A stretch of DNA of 64,000 bases from positions 1 through 64,000 of the forward strand of contig CAWBXZ010000013.1 of NCBI GenBank assembly GCA_963792855.1, written 5' to 3'. The position numbers and the translations under genes are program-made. Shown here in pieces: positions 44,828-54,093 of the stretch. Positions within the stretch are counted from its first letter, which is position 1; each line of letters opens with the position of its first letter. A model generated the notes under the pieces. That model saw only the letters and a list, made by a program, of their open reading frames with translations, searched no databases and was not told the origin of the DNA. This DNA comes from SG8-40 sp963792855. GTDB lineage: Bacteria; Pseudomonadota; Gammaproteobacteria; Burkholderiales; Eutrophovitaceae.

Positions 44828-45883
44828 TTACGTCATGCGGCCGGCTGGTCCGGCTTGCAGGCCGGCAAGGCGTTGGCGCGCGGCGAGATAATCGACATCC
44901 TCGGCGCGGCGCCGCAGCGAACCGGACTCGTCGCGCAGATGCAACGAAAGCAGTCGTGCCGTATCGAAAGTGGCATCGGCCTGGCGCATCGCATGTAACA
45001 CGGCGTCGGCATCATCGGGAGCATTGCACACGAGTGCGACGTCGCAACCGGCGGCACATGCGGCAGCTGCTCTGGCCGCTGCCTTGCCGGCAACGCTGGC
45101 AGCACGCATTGACAAGTCGTCGCTGAACACGATGCCTGTGAATCCGAGCCGTTTGCGCAATATATCCTTCAGCCAGAAGCGCGAGAACCCGGCCGGCTGT
45201 GCATCGACGTTGTCGTACACGACGTGAGCTGGCATCACGCCCCCCAGCGCTCCCCGGCAGAGCGCGATGAATGGCGGCAGGTCGTCGCGCACGATTTCCG
45301 CCAGTTCACGATGATCGATGGCAACATCGTGGTGCGTGTCGGCAGCGACCGCGCCGTGTCCCGGGAAATGCTTGCCAACAGCAATCATGCCGCACTGATT
45401 CAAGCCCGCTATAAAGGCTTGTGCCAGTTCGGTCACGGCTTCCTTTGATGCGTGAAATGCCCGGTCGCCAATGACAGTGCTGCAACCGTGATCGATATCC
45501 AGCACCGGGGCAAAGCTGAAATCGATACCGCAGGATCCCAGCTCGGTTGCGATGACGTGACCGGCATCATGCGCCATCAGGCTCGCACGTTGGCGGTCCC
45601 GGTCCCATAAAGCGCCGATGGTTCGCATTGCAGGAATCGCGCTGAATCCTTCGCGGAAGCGTTGTACACGACCGCCTTCATGATCTACCGCAATGAGCAA
45701 GGCCGGATCCCGCACGGATTTGATTTCGGCGCACAGTGAACGAAGCTGTTCCGGATTCTGATAATTGCGTGAGAACAGAATCACGCCCGCGCATGCCGGT
45801 TGCAGGAGGCGCTGCCGGTCCTGTGCGTTGAGTTCAACGCCCTCGAGATCGATCATTACCCGGCCTGGCGGCATTCGGATCAT
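44828..45883 (-). CDS. nagZ: beta-N-acetylhexosaminidase (cell-wall recycling)
   Basis: A 351-residue GH3 enzyme that removes GlcNAc from muropeptide fragments in the cytoplasm. The NagZ signature KHFPGHGAVAADTHHDVAID carries the catalytic histidine loop; the nucleophile aspartate is in VFSDDLSM. GVILFSRNYQNPEQLR is also typical. The start overlaps acpS by four bases. Confidence 0.95.
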   Translation of the reverse strand: MIRMPPGRVMIDLEGVELNAQDRQRLLQPACAGVILFSRNYQNPEQLRSLCAEIKSVRDPALLIAVDHEGGRVQRFREGFSAIPAMRTIGALWDRDRQRASLMAHDAGHVIATELGSCGIDFSFAPVLDIDHGCSTVIGDRAFHASKEAVTELAQAFIAGLNQCGMIAVGKHFPGHGAVAADTHHDVAIDHRELAEIVRDDLPPFIALCRGALGGVMPAHVVYDNVDAQPAGFSRFWLKDILRKRLGFTGIVFSDDLSMRAASVAGKAAARAAAACAAGCDVALVCNAPDDADAVLHAMRQADATFDTARLLSLHLRDESGSLRRRAEDVDYLAARQRLAGLQAGPAGRMT

Positions 45884-46263
45884 TGCAGCGACTCCAGCAC
45901 CACAACGGCGCAGACCAGTCCTTTTTCGTGGGTAATCGACAGGTGTGCGCTGCCGATTTGCCGCGAGTCCAGATAGGCCTTGAGCGTGTCGCTGAAACGA
46001 AATTCCGGCCGGCCGTTTTCCGTGCTCTCGATGCCGACCGAATGCAGTGTCACCGGATGGCGCAAGCCGGTGCCAAGCGCCTTGGCGATCGCTTCTTTCG
46101 CGGCGAAGCGATTGGCAAGAAACCAGCCTTTGCGGGTGCTGTGCGAAAACTGTTCGAGCTCCCCTGCATTGAGAACGCGGCGAACGAATTGATCGCCGTA
46201 GCGTTCGTGCAAATCGTCAATGCGCGCCTTTTCTACGAGGTCGATACCGATGCCCACAATCAT
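45880..46263 (-). CDS. acpS: holo-[acyl-carrier-protein] synthase
   Basis: A 127-residue phosphopantetheinyl transferase that activates AcpP (encoded at 22.1 kb). MIVGIGIDLVEKARI opens it with the metal aspartate, and RFAAKEAIAKALGTGL holds the second metal glutamate and a catalytic lysine. It overlaps pdxJ and nagZ by four bases each, so translation of the three is coupled. Confidence 0.96.
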   Translation of the reverse strand: MIVGIGIDLVEKARIDDLHERYGDQFVRRVLNAGELEQFSHSTRKGWFLANRFAAKEAIAKALGTGLRHPVTLHSVGIESTENGRPEFRFSDTLKAYLDSRQIGSAHLSITHEKGLVCAVVVLESLQ

Positions 46264-47006
46264 TTGTCTGCAACACCTTGCTTTATCGCGTCGAGATACG
46301 CTGCCACGGTGTTCGCCATGCCGAGTTCGAGAGCGTCGGACGTGAGCGCATGACCGATCGAAACTTCCGCAACACTGGGTACCGCCCGAAGGAACGCCGG
46401 CAGGTTGTCGCGGTTGAGGTCATGTCCCGCGTTCACCTCCAGCCGTTGTTCGAGCGCAGCCGTTGCCGCTGCGGCATAGGCGGCAAGCGAGCGGGCCTGT
46501 GCGGATGTGCCGAACGCCTGCGCATAGGGTTCGGTGTAGAGTTCGACACGGTCGGCGCCAACCGCTTTTGCCAATGCCATTGCCGCGGGATCCGGGTCCA
46601 TAAAGAGGCTGACGCGGATACCCAACGCTCGCAATTCGCCGATCACAGGGATCAGGCGTTTTCCGTCCCGTTCCAGGTTCCAGCCATGGTCCGAGGTAAA
46701 GGCACCCGGCTCGTCGGGAACGAGTGTGCACTGGTGCGGCTGCACCGCCCTGACAATATCCATTACCTGATGAAAGGGGTTGCCTTCGATGTTGAACTCA
46801 ACTGTTGTTCGGGCAGCCAGCATTTCCGCCAGTTCGTGGACGTCACGTCGGCGAATATGGCGCTCGTCCGGTCGCGGATGAACAGTTATCCCGTGCGCTC
46901 CCGCGTCCAGCGCAATGGCGGCGAGCCGCACGACATCCGGAATGCCGATGGTGCGCGAGTTACGCAGCAAGGCGATTTTGTTGACGTTGACGCTCAGCTT
47001 GGTCAT
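46260..47006 (-). CDS. pdxJ: pyridoxine 5'-phosphate synthase
   Basis: A 248-residue TIM barrel that condenses aminoacetone phosphate with deoxyxylulose phosphate to form vitamin B6. LSVNVNKIALLRNSRTIG, GITVHPRPDERHIRRRDV, FNIEGNP and VNAGHDLNRDNLPAF are family segments with the catalytic residues. It lies eight bases after recO, the usual recO-pdxJ pair. Confidence 0.97.
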   Translation of the reverse strand: MTKLSVNVNKIALLRNSRTIGIPDVVRLAAIALDAGAHGITVHPRPDERHIRRRDVHELAEMLAARTTVEFNIEGNPFHQVMDIVRAVQPHQCTLVPDEPGAFTSDHGWNLERDGKRLIPVIGELRALGIRVSLFMDPDPAAMALAKAVGADRVELYTEPYAQAFGTSAQARSLAAYAAAATAALEQRLEVNAGHDLNRDNLPAFLRAVPSVAEVSIGHALTSDALELGMANTVAAYLDAIKQGVADK

Positions 47007-47014
47007 CTGCGGTA

Positions 47015-47776
47015 TCAGATCTGTTGCATATCCACCAGCAATTGCCGCGTATGCAAGGTTTTCGAACCCAGGTAATGCGCTACCAGACGCCTCATCAACA
47101 GCTTGCTCTGAGTTAGTGTCACAGGATCTTCATAATTGTCGCACGCCAGATCGAGCAAGGTCTTGCCGGACAGTTCGATCTCCGCGCTGGTTCCGGTTTC
47201 GATCCGGACAGGGCCTTTTTCGATGACATAGGTATAGCGCGCGGAGGGTTCAACCGCCCTGTCGGTTCCGCCTTCCCGGTCAAGAGTAAGGGCGTATCCG
47301 AGTTCGCCCAACAGGAATTTTTCGAAGCGCCGAAGGGTGGCTGAAATCCGGCTGTTCACGGAAAGCGCGGTAACCGCTTCAGCGTACAGATCGAACAAGC
47401 CCTCGTGCGCATCGTCGCGCTGCAGAAATTTGAGCAGGAGTTCGTTGAGATAGAAACCGGACATCAGACCGATGCCTCTCAGTTGGGGAATGCCGCCCTG
47501 CCACTCCGCACCATACAGCCCGCGCAGTTCCCCTTTACCCCCCCATCGCACCAGTAGCGGCTGGAAAGCCAGCAGGGTCCCGCGCAGTGCCGATCTCGGT
47601 CGGCGCGCGCCCTTTGCGACCAGGCCGATGCGGCCGTGGTGGCGGGTAAACATTTCGACAATCAGGCTGGTTTCCCGGTATGGGTAACTATGGAGGACAA
47701 ATGCCGGTTCGGCTTCCTGACGCCTTTTGCGCGAATCGGCCACGACCCGATCAGGTTCTGGCAAGGCCGGTTGCAT
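47015..47776 (-). CDS. recO: DNA repair protein RecO
   Basis: A 253-residue mediator of RecA loading. The N-terminal OB fold holds AFVLHSYPYRETSLIVEMFTRHHG and GARRPRS, and a helical domain follows (GFYLNELLLKFLQRDDAHEGLF). The zinc cysteines found in Gram-positive RecO are absent, as usual in gammaproteobacteria. It lies between era and pdxJ as in E. coli. The start at 47776 has no strong ribosome site, and the first 25 residues are poorly conserved. Confidence 0.92.
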   Translation of the reverse strand: MQPALPEPDRVVADSRKRRQEAEPAFVLHSYPYRETSLIVEMFTRHHGRIGLVAKGARRPRSALRGTLLAFQPLLVRWGGKGELRGLYGAEWQGGIPQLRGIGLMSGFYLNELLLKFLQRDDAHEGLFDLYAEAVTALSVNSRISATLRRFEKFLLGELGYALTLDREGGTDRAVEPSARYTYVIEKGPVRIETGTSAEIELSGKTLLDLACDNYEDPVTLTQSKLLMRRLVAHYLGSKTLHTRQLLVDMQQI

Positions 47777-47863
47777 CGGTGCGCCGGGTTATGCCCGGCT
47801 TCGCGTGCTGTGGCGCGGCACCGGGGCAGAAGCGTGCGGTCAACCAATACTTCTTCATAAAGC

Positions 47864-48766
47864 CTAACCGTATCCAAGCGAACGCAAACTGCGTGCATCA
47901 TCGGCCCAGCCCTGCTTGACGCGTACCCATACTTCCAGGAAAACCTTTCCACCAAACAACTGTTCCATGTCTTTTCGCGCGCGCGTACCAATTATTTTCA
48001 GCTTGGAGCCGCGCGCGCCAATCACCATGGCTTTGTGGGCCGGCTTGGATACAATCACGGTCGCGTTTATGCGACGCAGCTGACCCTCGTGTTCGAAGCG
48101 CTCGATTTCCACTGTAGTGCCGTAGGGAAGTTCCTCGCCGAGGAACTGAAACAGCTTTTCGCGAACGATTTCTGCTGCGAGAAAACGCTCCGGGCGGTCG
48201 GTAATCGCATCTTCCTCATAGACCGGAGCACCAGCGGGCAGGTACTTGACGGCTGTATCAATCAGTTCTGGAATTCCGTCGCCCTTCGCGGCGCTTACGG
48301 GGACGAACTCTGCAAAGCGGTATGCCGCGCGTAAAGATTCGATATAGGGCAGCAGCGACGTGCGGTCCTTGAGTTTGTCGATCTTGTTGATCACTGCAAC
48401 TACAGGAACGGAGTCCGACAGCATGGAGATAATTTCCTCATCCTGTTTCGTCAGTCTCCCGGCTTCTACCACCAGCATTACCACGTCAACCTCGCGTAGC
48501 GCGCTGGTCACCGTGCGATTCATCTCCTTGTTGAGCGCGCTGCTATGCTGTAGTTGAAAACCGGGCGTATCGAGAAACGCGATCTGTGCACGGGAATCGG
48601 TATGTATGCCCAGTATGCGGTGGCGGGTGGTCTGGGCGCGACGGGATACGATGCTTAGCTTGACTCCGATCAGGCAATTCATCAGCGTCGACTTGCCGAC
48701 ATTTGGCCGCCCGACAATTGCGACTGTGCCGGACCGATAGGGCTCGGGGCTGCTGGGTTTCGTCAT
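47864..48766 (-). CDS. era: GTPase Era
   Basis: A 300-residue GTPase that binds the 3' end of 16S rRNA during 30S assembly. G1 GRPNVGKSTLMN, the switch region RAQTTRHRILGI, G3 DTPGFQ and G4 NKIDKL are visible, and a C-terminal KH domain contains KAMVIGARGSKLKIIGTRAR. It follows rnc on the same strand with a gap of about 96 bases. Confidence 0.97.
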   Translation of the reverse strand: MTKPSSPEPYRSGTVAIVGRPNVGKSTLMNCLIGVKLSIVSRRAQTTRHRILGIHTDSRAQIAFLDTPGFQLQHSSALNKEMNRTVTSALREVDVVMLVVEAGRLTKQDEEIISMLSDSVPVVAVINKIDKLKDRTSLLPYIESLRAAYRFAEFVPVSAAKGDGIPELIDTAVKYLPAGAPVYEEDAITDRPERFLAAEIVREKLFQFLGEELPYGTTVEIERFEHEGQLRRINATVIVSKPAHKAMVIGARGSKLKIIGTRARKDMEQLFGGKVFLEVWVRVKQGWADDARSLRSLGYG

Positions 48767-48862
48767 CAGTACACTCTCAATCCCGCTGGAAAGACCAACT
48801 GCTGCGCACTGGCGCCAGGGACAAACCAGTGCTGGAGTTCACTCGCGCTGTCCACAGGGAAG

Positions 48863-49534
48863 TCAGTTGGTCGTGACCAGCGCATGGGCGCGTTGTGCGG
48901 CGTCCTGTTCTGCAGAGCGCCTGCTCGTCCCTTCCCCGAACGTTCGGATATTCATGTCTGCAACCAGACACTCGACCCGAAAAAGTTGATCGTGCGCCTC
49001 ACCGCTGACATCGACAATCGAGTATATCGGCAAAGACAACTTCCTTCCCTGCAAGAACTCCTGCAGCCGGGTCTTCGGGTCCTTGTCCACAGCGGAAGGA
49101 TCGAGTTCGCTGACGACCGGGTCGAATAACGCGGTGATTACCTTGGACACGGTATCGAACCCGGCATCGACGAATACGGCACCAAGCAGTGCTTCCAGAG
49201 CATCGGCAAGCATCGACGGGCGGCTCGAGCCACCGCTGAGCCGTTCGCCCTGGCCAAGCAGGATGTGTTCACCCAAAGACAACGAACCCGCAATCTCGAA
49301 TAATGATTGCTGATTTACCAGATTGGCGCGCACCCGCGACAGATCCCCTTCGGGCAGTTCGGGAAAACGCTCATATAGCAATCTGGCGATAACGCAGTTC
49401 AGTACCGAGTCGCCGAGAAATTCGAGACGTTCGTTGTGCGGGAGCCCGTAAGAGCGGTGCGTCAAGGCTTGATGCAAGAGCCTCGCGTTTCGAAAGTGAT
49501 GCCCGATCTTTCTCTCTATGGAGCTATCTTCCAT
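48863..49534 (-). CDS. rnc: ribonuclease III
   Basis: A 223-residue double-strand RNase that processes rRNA. The signature NERLEFLGDSVLN holds the metal residues Glu38 and Asp42, EALLGAVFVDAG the second acidic pair, and a double-stranded RNA-binding domain (DPKTRLQEFLQG to the C terminus) ends it. It lies between the DUF4845 gene and era, the conserved order. Confidence 0.97.
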   Translation of the reverse strand: MEDSSIERKIGHHFRNARLLHQALTHRSYGLPHNERLEFLGDSVLNCVIARLLYERFPELPEGDLSRVRANLVNQQSLFEIAGSLSLGEHILLGQGERLSGGSSRPSMLADALEALLGAVFVDAGFDTVSKVITALFDPVVSELDPSAVDKDPKTRLQEFLQGRKLSLPIYSIVDVSGEAHDQLFRVECLVADMNIRTFGEGTSRRSAEQDAAQRAHALVTTN

Positions 49535-49558
49535 CAGGCCCGTGTCGCGCTTGCCTGC

Positions 49559-49915
49559 TCAATGACTGGATGCGTCAAAATCGATACAGGCGCTGATATT
49601 TCCGACCAGTTTGATGCGGGTCGAGTACACGGCAGACAGAACGACTTCGCCGCCTTCGCTTGAAATATCCAGATCCCGTCCATCAACTGCAGTGATATTG
49701 TCGATCTGGGCCCGCCGGTTGAACGCAGCCATGATCTCCGCCGGAGAGGCGCCGCGCGTATCGGGTGCCCGTGCCAGTTCGCGCAGGTGGTTTTGAATCG
49801 TTGCATAGTCGATGTATGCAGGTACCAGTTTCAATGCCATGACTGCGAAGAATACGACGCCAGCCGCGATCAGTACCATGCCGATCATCGTTGCCCCACG
49901 TTGCTGCGTCTTCAT
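49559..49915 (-). CDS. DUF4845 single-pass membrane protein
   Basis: A 118-residue protein with one N-terminal hydrophobic helix (ATMIGMVLIAAGVVFFAVMALKL) resembling a pilin-type signal anchor, then a small domain ending in IKLVGNISACIDFDASS. The family is found between lepB and rnc in many gamma- and betaproteobacteria and has no proven role. The ATG at 49915 has GGGGGTG seven bases upstream and was preferred to the GTG two codons earlier. Confidence 0.82.
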   Translation of the reverse strand: MKTQQRGATMIGMVLIAAGVVFFAVMALKLVPAYIDYATIQNHLRELARAPDTRGASPAEIMAAFNRRAQIDNITAVDGRDLDISSEGGEVVLSAVYSTRIKLVGNISACIDFDASSH

Positions 49916-49927
49916 ATACACCCCCGT

Positions 49928-50731
49928 CTACCGAATTTGCGTGCCGATGCGTTTGAGTTCATTGAAATTCCACCAGATCAGAAAAGCCTTGCCGACGATG
50001 TTGCGTTCCGGGACAAATCCCCAGTAGCGGCTATCCGAGCTTGAATCCCGATTATCACCCATCATGAAGTAATGCCCTTCCGGTACGATGCAGACAAAGC
50101 CGCTGTCATTGTATTCGCAACGATCCCGGGACGGAAACTGGCGCACGCTGGCAAGCCTTACCGGCGGCTCGTCAGGGTCGATCAAGACCGAATGGCGTTG
50201 ATCGCCCAGATGCTCCCAGAAGCGCCACGCCTTGACATACGACAAGCCCTTTTCCGAGTATTGAAAATCGTCAAGCCGCTCGACTTCCAGAAACTCGCCG
50301 TTGAGGCTCAATCGCTTGTGGCGGTACTCGACGCGGTCACCGGGCAAGCCGACAACGCGCTTGATGTAGTCCAGCGACGGGTTGTCCGGATACCGGAACA
50401 CCATCACGTCGCCGTGCTTCGGACTGCCGAGTTCGATGATCTTGGCATTGATAACCGGCAGTCGGATACCGTAACTCGACTTGCTGACAAGAATGTAGTC
50501 CCCGACCAGCAGCGTTGGAATCATCGATCCCGAAGGTATCTTGAATGGCTCAACCAGGAATGAGCGCAACACAAAAACCACGAGGATGACCGGGAAGAAG
50601 CTCTTTGAATACTCCACCCACCACGGCTCCTTGCTGTCTGCACTTCTCTTCGTGCGGAGCCAGAAGCGATCCAGCAGCCAGACGCCACCGGTCACGATCA
50701 GCAGGGACAGCATGAGCAATGCGAAATTCAT
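49928..50731 (-). CDS. lepB: signal peptidase I
   Basis: A 267-residue inner-membrane protease that cleaves Sec and Tat signal peptides. Two N-terminal membrane helices are present (about 3-21 and 45-60). Catalytic Ser69 is in IPSGSMIPTL and the general base Lys124 in DYIKRVVGLPGD, and GHYFMMGDNRDSSSDSRYWG is the box E region. It follows lepA by 33 bases. Confidence 0.97.
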   Translation of the reverse strand: MNFALLMLSLLIVTGGVWLLDRFWLRTKRSADSKEPWWVEYSKSFFPVILVVFVLRSFLVEPFKIPSGSMIPTLLVGDYILVSKSSYGIRLPVINAKIIELGSPKHGDVMVFRYPDNPSLDYIKRVVGLPGDRVEYRHKRLSLNGEFLEVERLDDFQYSEKGLSYVKAWRFWEHLGDQRHSVLIDPDEPPVRLASVRQFPSRDRCEYNDSGFVCIVPEGHYFMMGDNRDSSSDSRYWGFVPERNIVGKAFLIWWNFNELKRIGTQIR

Positions 50732-50764
50732 CTGGTCGTAATCCTTTCCATGCGATCCGATTGG

Positions 50765-52558
50765 TTACTTGCTATCGACCTGCAGTATTGCGAGAAACGC
50801 CTCCTGCGGAATCTCTACGGTGCCGACCTGCTTCATTCGGCGCTTTCCGGCTTTCTGTTTCTCGAGAAGCTTCTTCTTGCGGGTAATGTCGCCACCATAA
50901 CACTTGGCCAGGACGTTTTTGCGCAATGCCTTGACGTTCTCGCGGGCGATTATTTGCGAACCGACCGCGGCCTGCACTGCCACGTCAAACATTTGCCGGG
51001 GGATGAGTTGTCGCATGCGTGTTGCGACTTCCCGCCCCCTGCTTTGCGCGCTGGACCGGTGCACGATCAGGGATAGTGCGTCGACGCGATCACCGTTGAT
51101 AAGTATGTCGAGCTTGCACAGATCGTCGGCGCGAAATTCCTTGAAATCGTAATCCAGTGATGCGTAACCGCGAGAAACCGATTTCAACCGGTCAAAGAAA
51201 TCGAGAACCACTTCGTTAAGCGGCAATTCATAGGTCAGCATGACCTGCTTTCCCATGTATTGCATGTTCTTCTGCGCGCCGCGCTTGTTGTTGCACAGAT
51301 TCATTACCGGCCCAACGTATTCCTGCGGCAACAGAATCGTTGCGGTGATAATCGGTTCGCGAATTTCTTCGATCTTGCCAAGGTCGGGCAATCTCGAAGG
51401 GTTCTCGACCTCCAGCACAGTACCATCGCGCATCAGCACCTGATACACGACGGTGGGGGCCGTGGTGATGATATTCATGCCGTATTCGCGTTCGAGGCGC
51501 TCCTGCACGATGTCCATGTGCAAGAGACCGAGAAAGCCGCAGCGAAAACCAAACCCCAGCGCTTGCGATGTTTCCGGTTCGAACCGCAACGAGGCGTCAT
51601 TGAGCTGGAGTTTGTCCAGAGCATCGCGCAGCGCGTCATACTCGTTCGCTTCAACCGGATACAGTCCGGCGAAAACCTGTGGCTTGATCTCCTTGAATCC
51701 GGGTAGCGCTTTCGCGGCCGGCTGTGACGCCAGCGTTACGGTGTCGCCCACCTTTGCCGCTTTCAGTTCCTTGATGCCGGCAATAATGAACCCCACTTCT
51801 CCGGCGCCAAGGCGGTCTCGCACTTCGGCGCGGGGCGTGAACACGCCCAGCTCCTCGCACTGGTGAGTGCCGCCGGTGGACATCAGCATGATCTTGTCTT
51901 TCGGCTTGAGCAATCCGTCGACGATACGCACCAGCATGATTACGCCCACGTAATTGTCGAACCAGGAGTCGATGATCAGTGCCTTGAGCGGCTCATTCTC
52001 GTTGCCGGCTGGTGGCGGCACACGGACGATAACCGACTCGAGGATTTCGCGCACGCCGACGCCGGTCTTTGCGCTGGCGCGTATTGCGTCGTGGGCCGAA
52101 ATGCCGATGATTTCCTCGATTTCCTCGATCACCCGTTCCGGCTCGGCCGAAGCCAGATCGATCTTGTTCAGAACCGGAATGACTTCAACGCCCTGTTCTA
52201 TCGCCGTGTAGCAATTGGCAACAGTCTGTGCCTCTACACCCTGTGATGCGTCAACAACTAGCAACGCGCCTTCGCATGCTGACAGCGAGCGTGAAACCTC
52301 GTAGGAAAAGTCGACATGCCCCGGGGTGTCGATCAAATTGAGATGATAGACCTTGCCATCGAGAGCCTGATAGCGCAGCGCGGCTGTCTGTGCCTTGATC
52401 GTAATGCCGCGTTCACGCTCAAGATCCATCGAATCAAGAACTTGTGCCCCCATCTCGCGATCCGATAAACCACCGCAGAGCTGGATGATCCGGTCAGCAA
52501 GCGTGGACTTGCCGTGATCGATGTGGGCAATGATGGAGAAATTGCGGATGTGCTGCAT
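50765..52558 (-). CDS. lepA: elongation factor 4 (LepA)
   Basis: A 597-residue ribosomal GTPase involved in 30S biogenesis and back-translocation. G1 AHIDHGKSTL, switch RERGITIKAQ, G3 DTPGHVDF and G4 NKIDL are intact, and the LepA-specific C-terminal domain ends with GDITRKKKLLEKQKAGKRRMK. Start 52558 (MQHIRNFSII) matches other LepA proteins. No Shine-Dalgarno is present: the start codon directly follows a hairpin and T run. A TTG at 52588 is an in-frame alternative. Confidence 0.96.
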   Translation of the reverse strand: MQHIRNFSIIAHIDHGKSTLADRIIQLCGGLSDREMGAQVLDSMDLERERGITIKAQTAALRYQALDGKVYHLNLIDTPGHVDFSYEVSRSLSACEGALLVVDASQGVEAQTVANCYTAIEQGVEVIPVLNKIDLASAEPERVIEEIEEIIGISAHDAIRASAKTGVGVREILESVIVRVPPPAGNENEPLKALIIDSWFDNYVGVIMLVRIVDGLLKPKDKIMLMSTGGTHQCEELGVFTPRAEVRDRLGAGEVGFIIAGIKELKAAKVGDTVTLASQPAAKALPGFKEIKPQVFAGLYPVEANEYDALRDALDKLQLNDASLRFEPETSQALGFGFRCGFLGLLHMDIVQERLEREYGMNIITTAPTVVYQVLMRDGTVLEVENPSRLPDLGKIEEIREPIITATILLPQEYVGPVMNLCNNKRGAQKNMQYMGKQVMLTYELPLNEVVLDFFDRLKSVSRGYASLDYDFKEFRADDLCKLDILINGDRVDALSLIVHRSSAQSRGREVATRMRQLIPRQMFDVAVQAAVGSQIIARENVKALRKNVLAKCYGGDITRKKKLLEKQKAGKRRMKQVGTVEIPQEAFLAILQVDSK

Positions 52559-52561
52559 CGG

Positions 52562-52583
52562 AAAAAGGGCACTGCGCGTGCCC
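52562..52583 (-). terminator. intrinsic terminator abutting the lepA start
   Basis: On the minus strand GGGCAC (52583-52578), loop GCGCA, GTGCCC (52572-52567) and five T residues (52566-52562) form a textbook terminator. The lepA ATG at 52558 follows three bases later. A second perfect hairpin, CCTTCAAA-CGA-TTTGAAGG (52600-52582), lies directly upstream and shares two bases with it. Confidence 0.7.
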
Positions 52584-52660
52584 TTCAAATCGTTTGAAGG
52601 CGCGAATTCTAGCCGATTCGCTGCTTGCTGGGTCGATGTCTAGGGCCGTCGCATCTACCC

Positions 52661-54040
52661 TCAATCATTATCGAGCCGAATCGGGACGTAAATCGCCCCC
52701 TGCCCGCGGCGCACCAGGAGCGCAACGCTACGCGCCTTCTGATAGTCGTTCATCAATTGTCTGAACTGTTCGACCGACTGGACATCGTTATTGTTGAGGG
52801 CGAGAACGACGTCTCCGCGCCTCAGACCGGCGCGGGCACCTGGACCATCGACTTTTTCGACCTTCACTCCGCCATCGATACCGAGTTGCTCCCGTTCGCT
52901 GGCTGAAAGGTTTGAGACAGTCAGCCCCAGCCTCGCGATGATGTTGCCGCCACTGTCTGCCGGCGTTGGCTGCGGCCGGTTGCTCGCCTGGTCATCCGCG
53001 ATTTCTCCGACCGTGATCGTGATGTTCTTGTCCTTGCCTTTGCGCCAGACCTTGACAATAACCTTCGCACCCGGCTTGGTCTGGCCAACGATACGTGGCA
53101 AATCGCCGGAGCTGTCCACCTCGATTCCATCGAACTCGAGGATCACGTCGGACGCTTCGATGCCCGCTTTGTCAGCCGGCCCGCCCTTCTCCACGGAATT
53201 CACCAGGGCGCCCTGCGGCCTCGCCAGCCCGAACGACTCGGCCAGTTCCCTGGTGACTTCCTGGATAACGACGCCGATGCGGCCGCGCTGAACGCGGCCG
53301 GAGGTGCGCAACTGGTCTGCAATGTCCATCGCCACATCAATCGGGATGGCGAACGACAAGCCCATGAAGCCGCCGGTGCGGCTGTAAATCTGCGAATTGA
53401 TACCGACCACCTCACCATTCATGTTGAACAGCGGCCCGCCGGAATTACCAGGGTTGATCGCGACATCAGTCTGAATGAACGGAACGTAGTTTTCCTGCGG
53501 CAGTGACCTGCCCTTGGCGCTGACGATGCCTGCGGTGACGGTGTTCTCGAAGCCGAATGGCGAGCCGATTGCCAGAACCCACTCTCCTACTCTGAGTTTA
53601 TCCGGGTTTCCAATCGTGACGTGGGGAAGATCGCTGGCTTCGATCTTGATCACGGCGACGTCGGTTCGCTTGTCGAACCCGACCACTTTAGCCTTGAATT
53701 CGCGTTTGTCGCTGAGCTTGACGGTAATGTCGTCAGCAGCCGCAACGACGTGCGAATTGGTCAATATGAATCCGTCCGCGCTGATAATGAATCCCGAGCC
53801 GAGTGACTGCGACTCATATTCGCGCGGACCTTCCGGAGGGCCGAACCGGCGAAAGAAATCGTAGAAAGGGTCATCCTCCGGTACCGGAATTCTCGGTGCG
53901 TTTTCGACGGTCTGGCTGGTGCTTACATTCACGACAGCCGCGCCCTGGTTTTCAACCAGTTTGGTGAAGTCTGGCAGGGCTTGCGCCGAGGCAAACACCG
54001 GCGCAAGCAAAACCACCATCGATAGCAGCAATCTTGTCAT
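52661..54040 (-). CDS. mucD: periplasmic serine protease, DegP/MucD type
   Basis: A 459-residue HtrA-family protease and chaperone. A signal peptide (LLLSMVVLLAPVFASA) is followed by the trypsin-like domain with His in TNSHVVAA, Asp in KRTDVAVIK and Ser in NPGNSGGPLFN, then two PDZ domains. It clears misfolded envelope proteins. It is the fourth gene after rpoE, as mucD is in pseudomonads. Start 54040 has GAGAG five bases upstream; the ATG at 54052 is equally possible. Confidence 0.95.
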   Translation of the reverse strand: MTRLLLSMVVLLAPVFASAQALPDFTKLVENQGAAVVNVSTSQTVENAPRIPVPEDDPFYDFFRRFGPPEGPREYESQSLGSGFIISADGFILTNSHVVAAADDITVKLSDKREFKAKVVGFDKRTDVAVIKIEASDLPHVTIGNPDKLRVGEWVLAIGSPFGFENTVTAGIVSAKGRSLPQENYVPFIQTDVAINPGNSGGPLFNMNGEVVGINSQIYSRTGGFMGLSFAIPIDVAMDIADQLRTSGRVQRGRIGVVIQEVTRELAESFGLARPQGALVNSVEKGGPADKAGIEASDVILEFDGIEVDSSGDLPRIVGQTKPGAKVIVKVWRKGKDKNITITVGEIADDQASNRPQPTPADSGGNIIARLGLTVSNLSASEREQLGIDGGVKVEKVDGPGARAGLRRGDVVLALNNNDVQSVEQFRQLMNDYQKARSVALLVRRGQGAIYVPIRLDND

Positions 54041-54093
54041 TTGTTCTCTCATTTTTGTTGTGACTTCCCGGGGCATCACCGTGCGGCGGCAGG

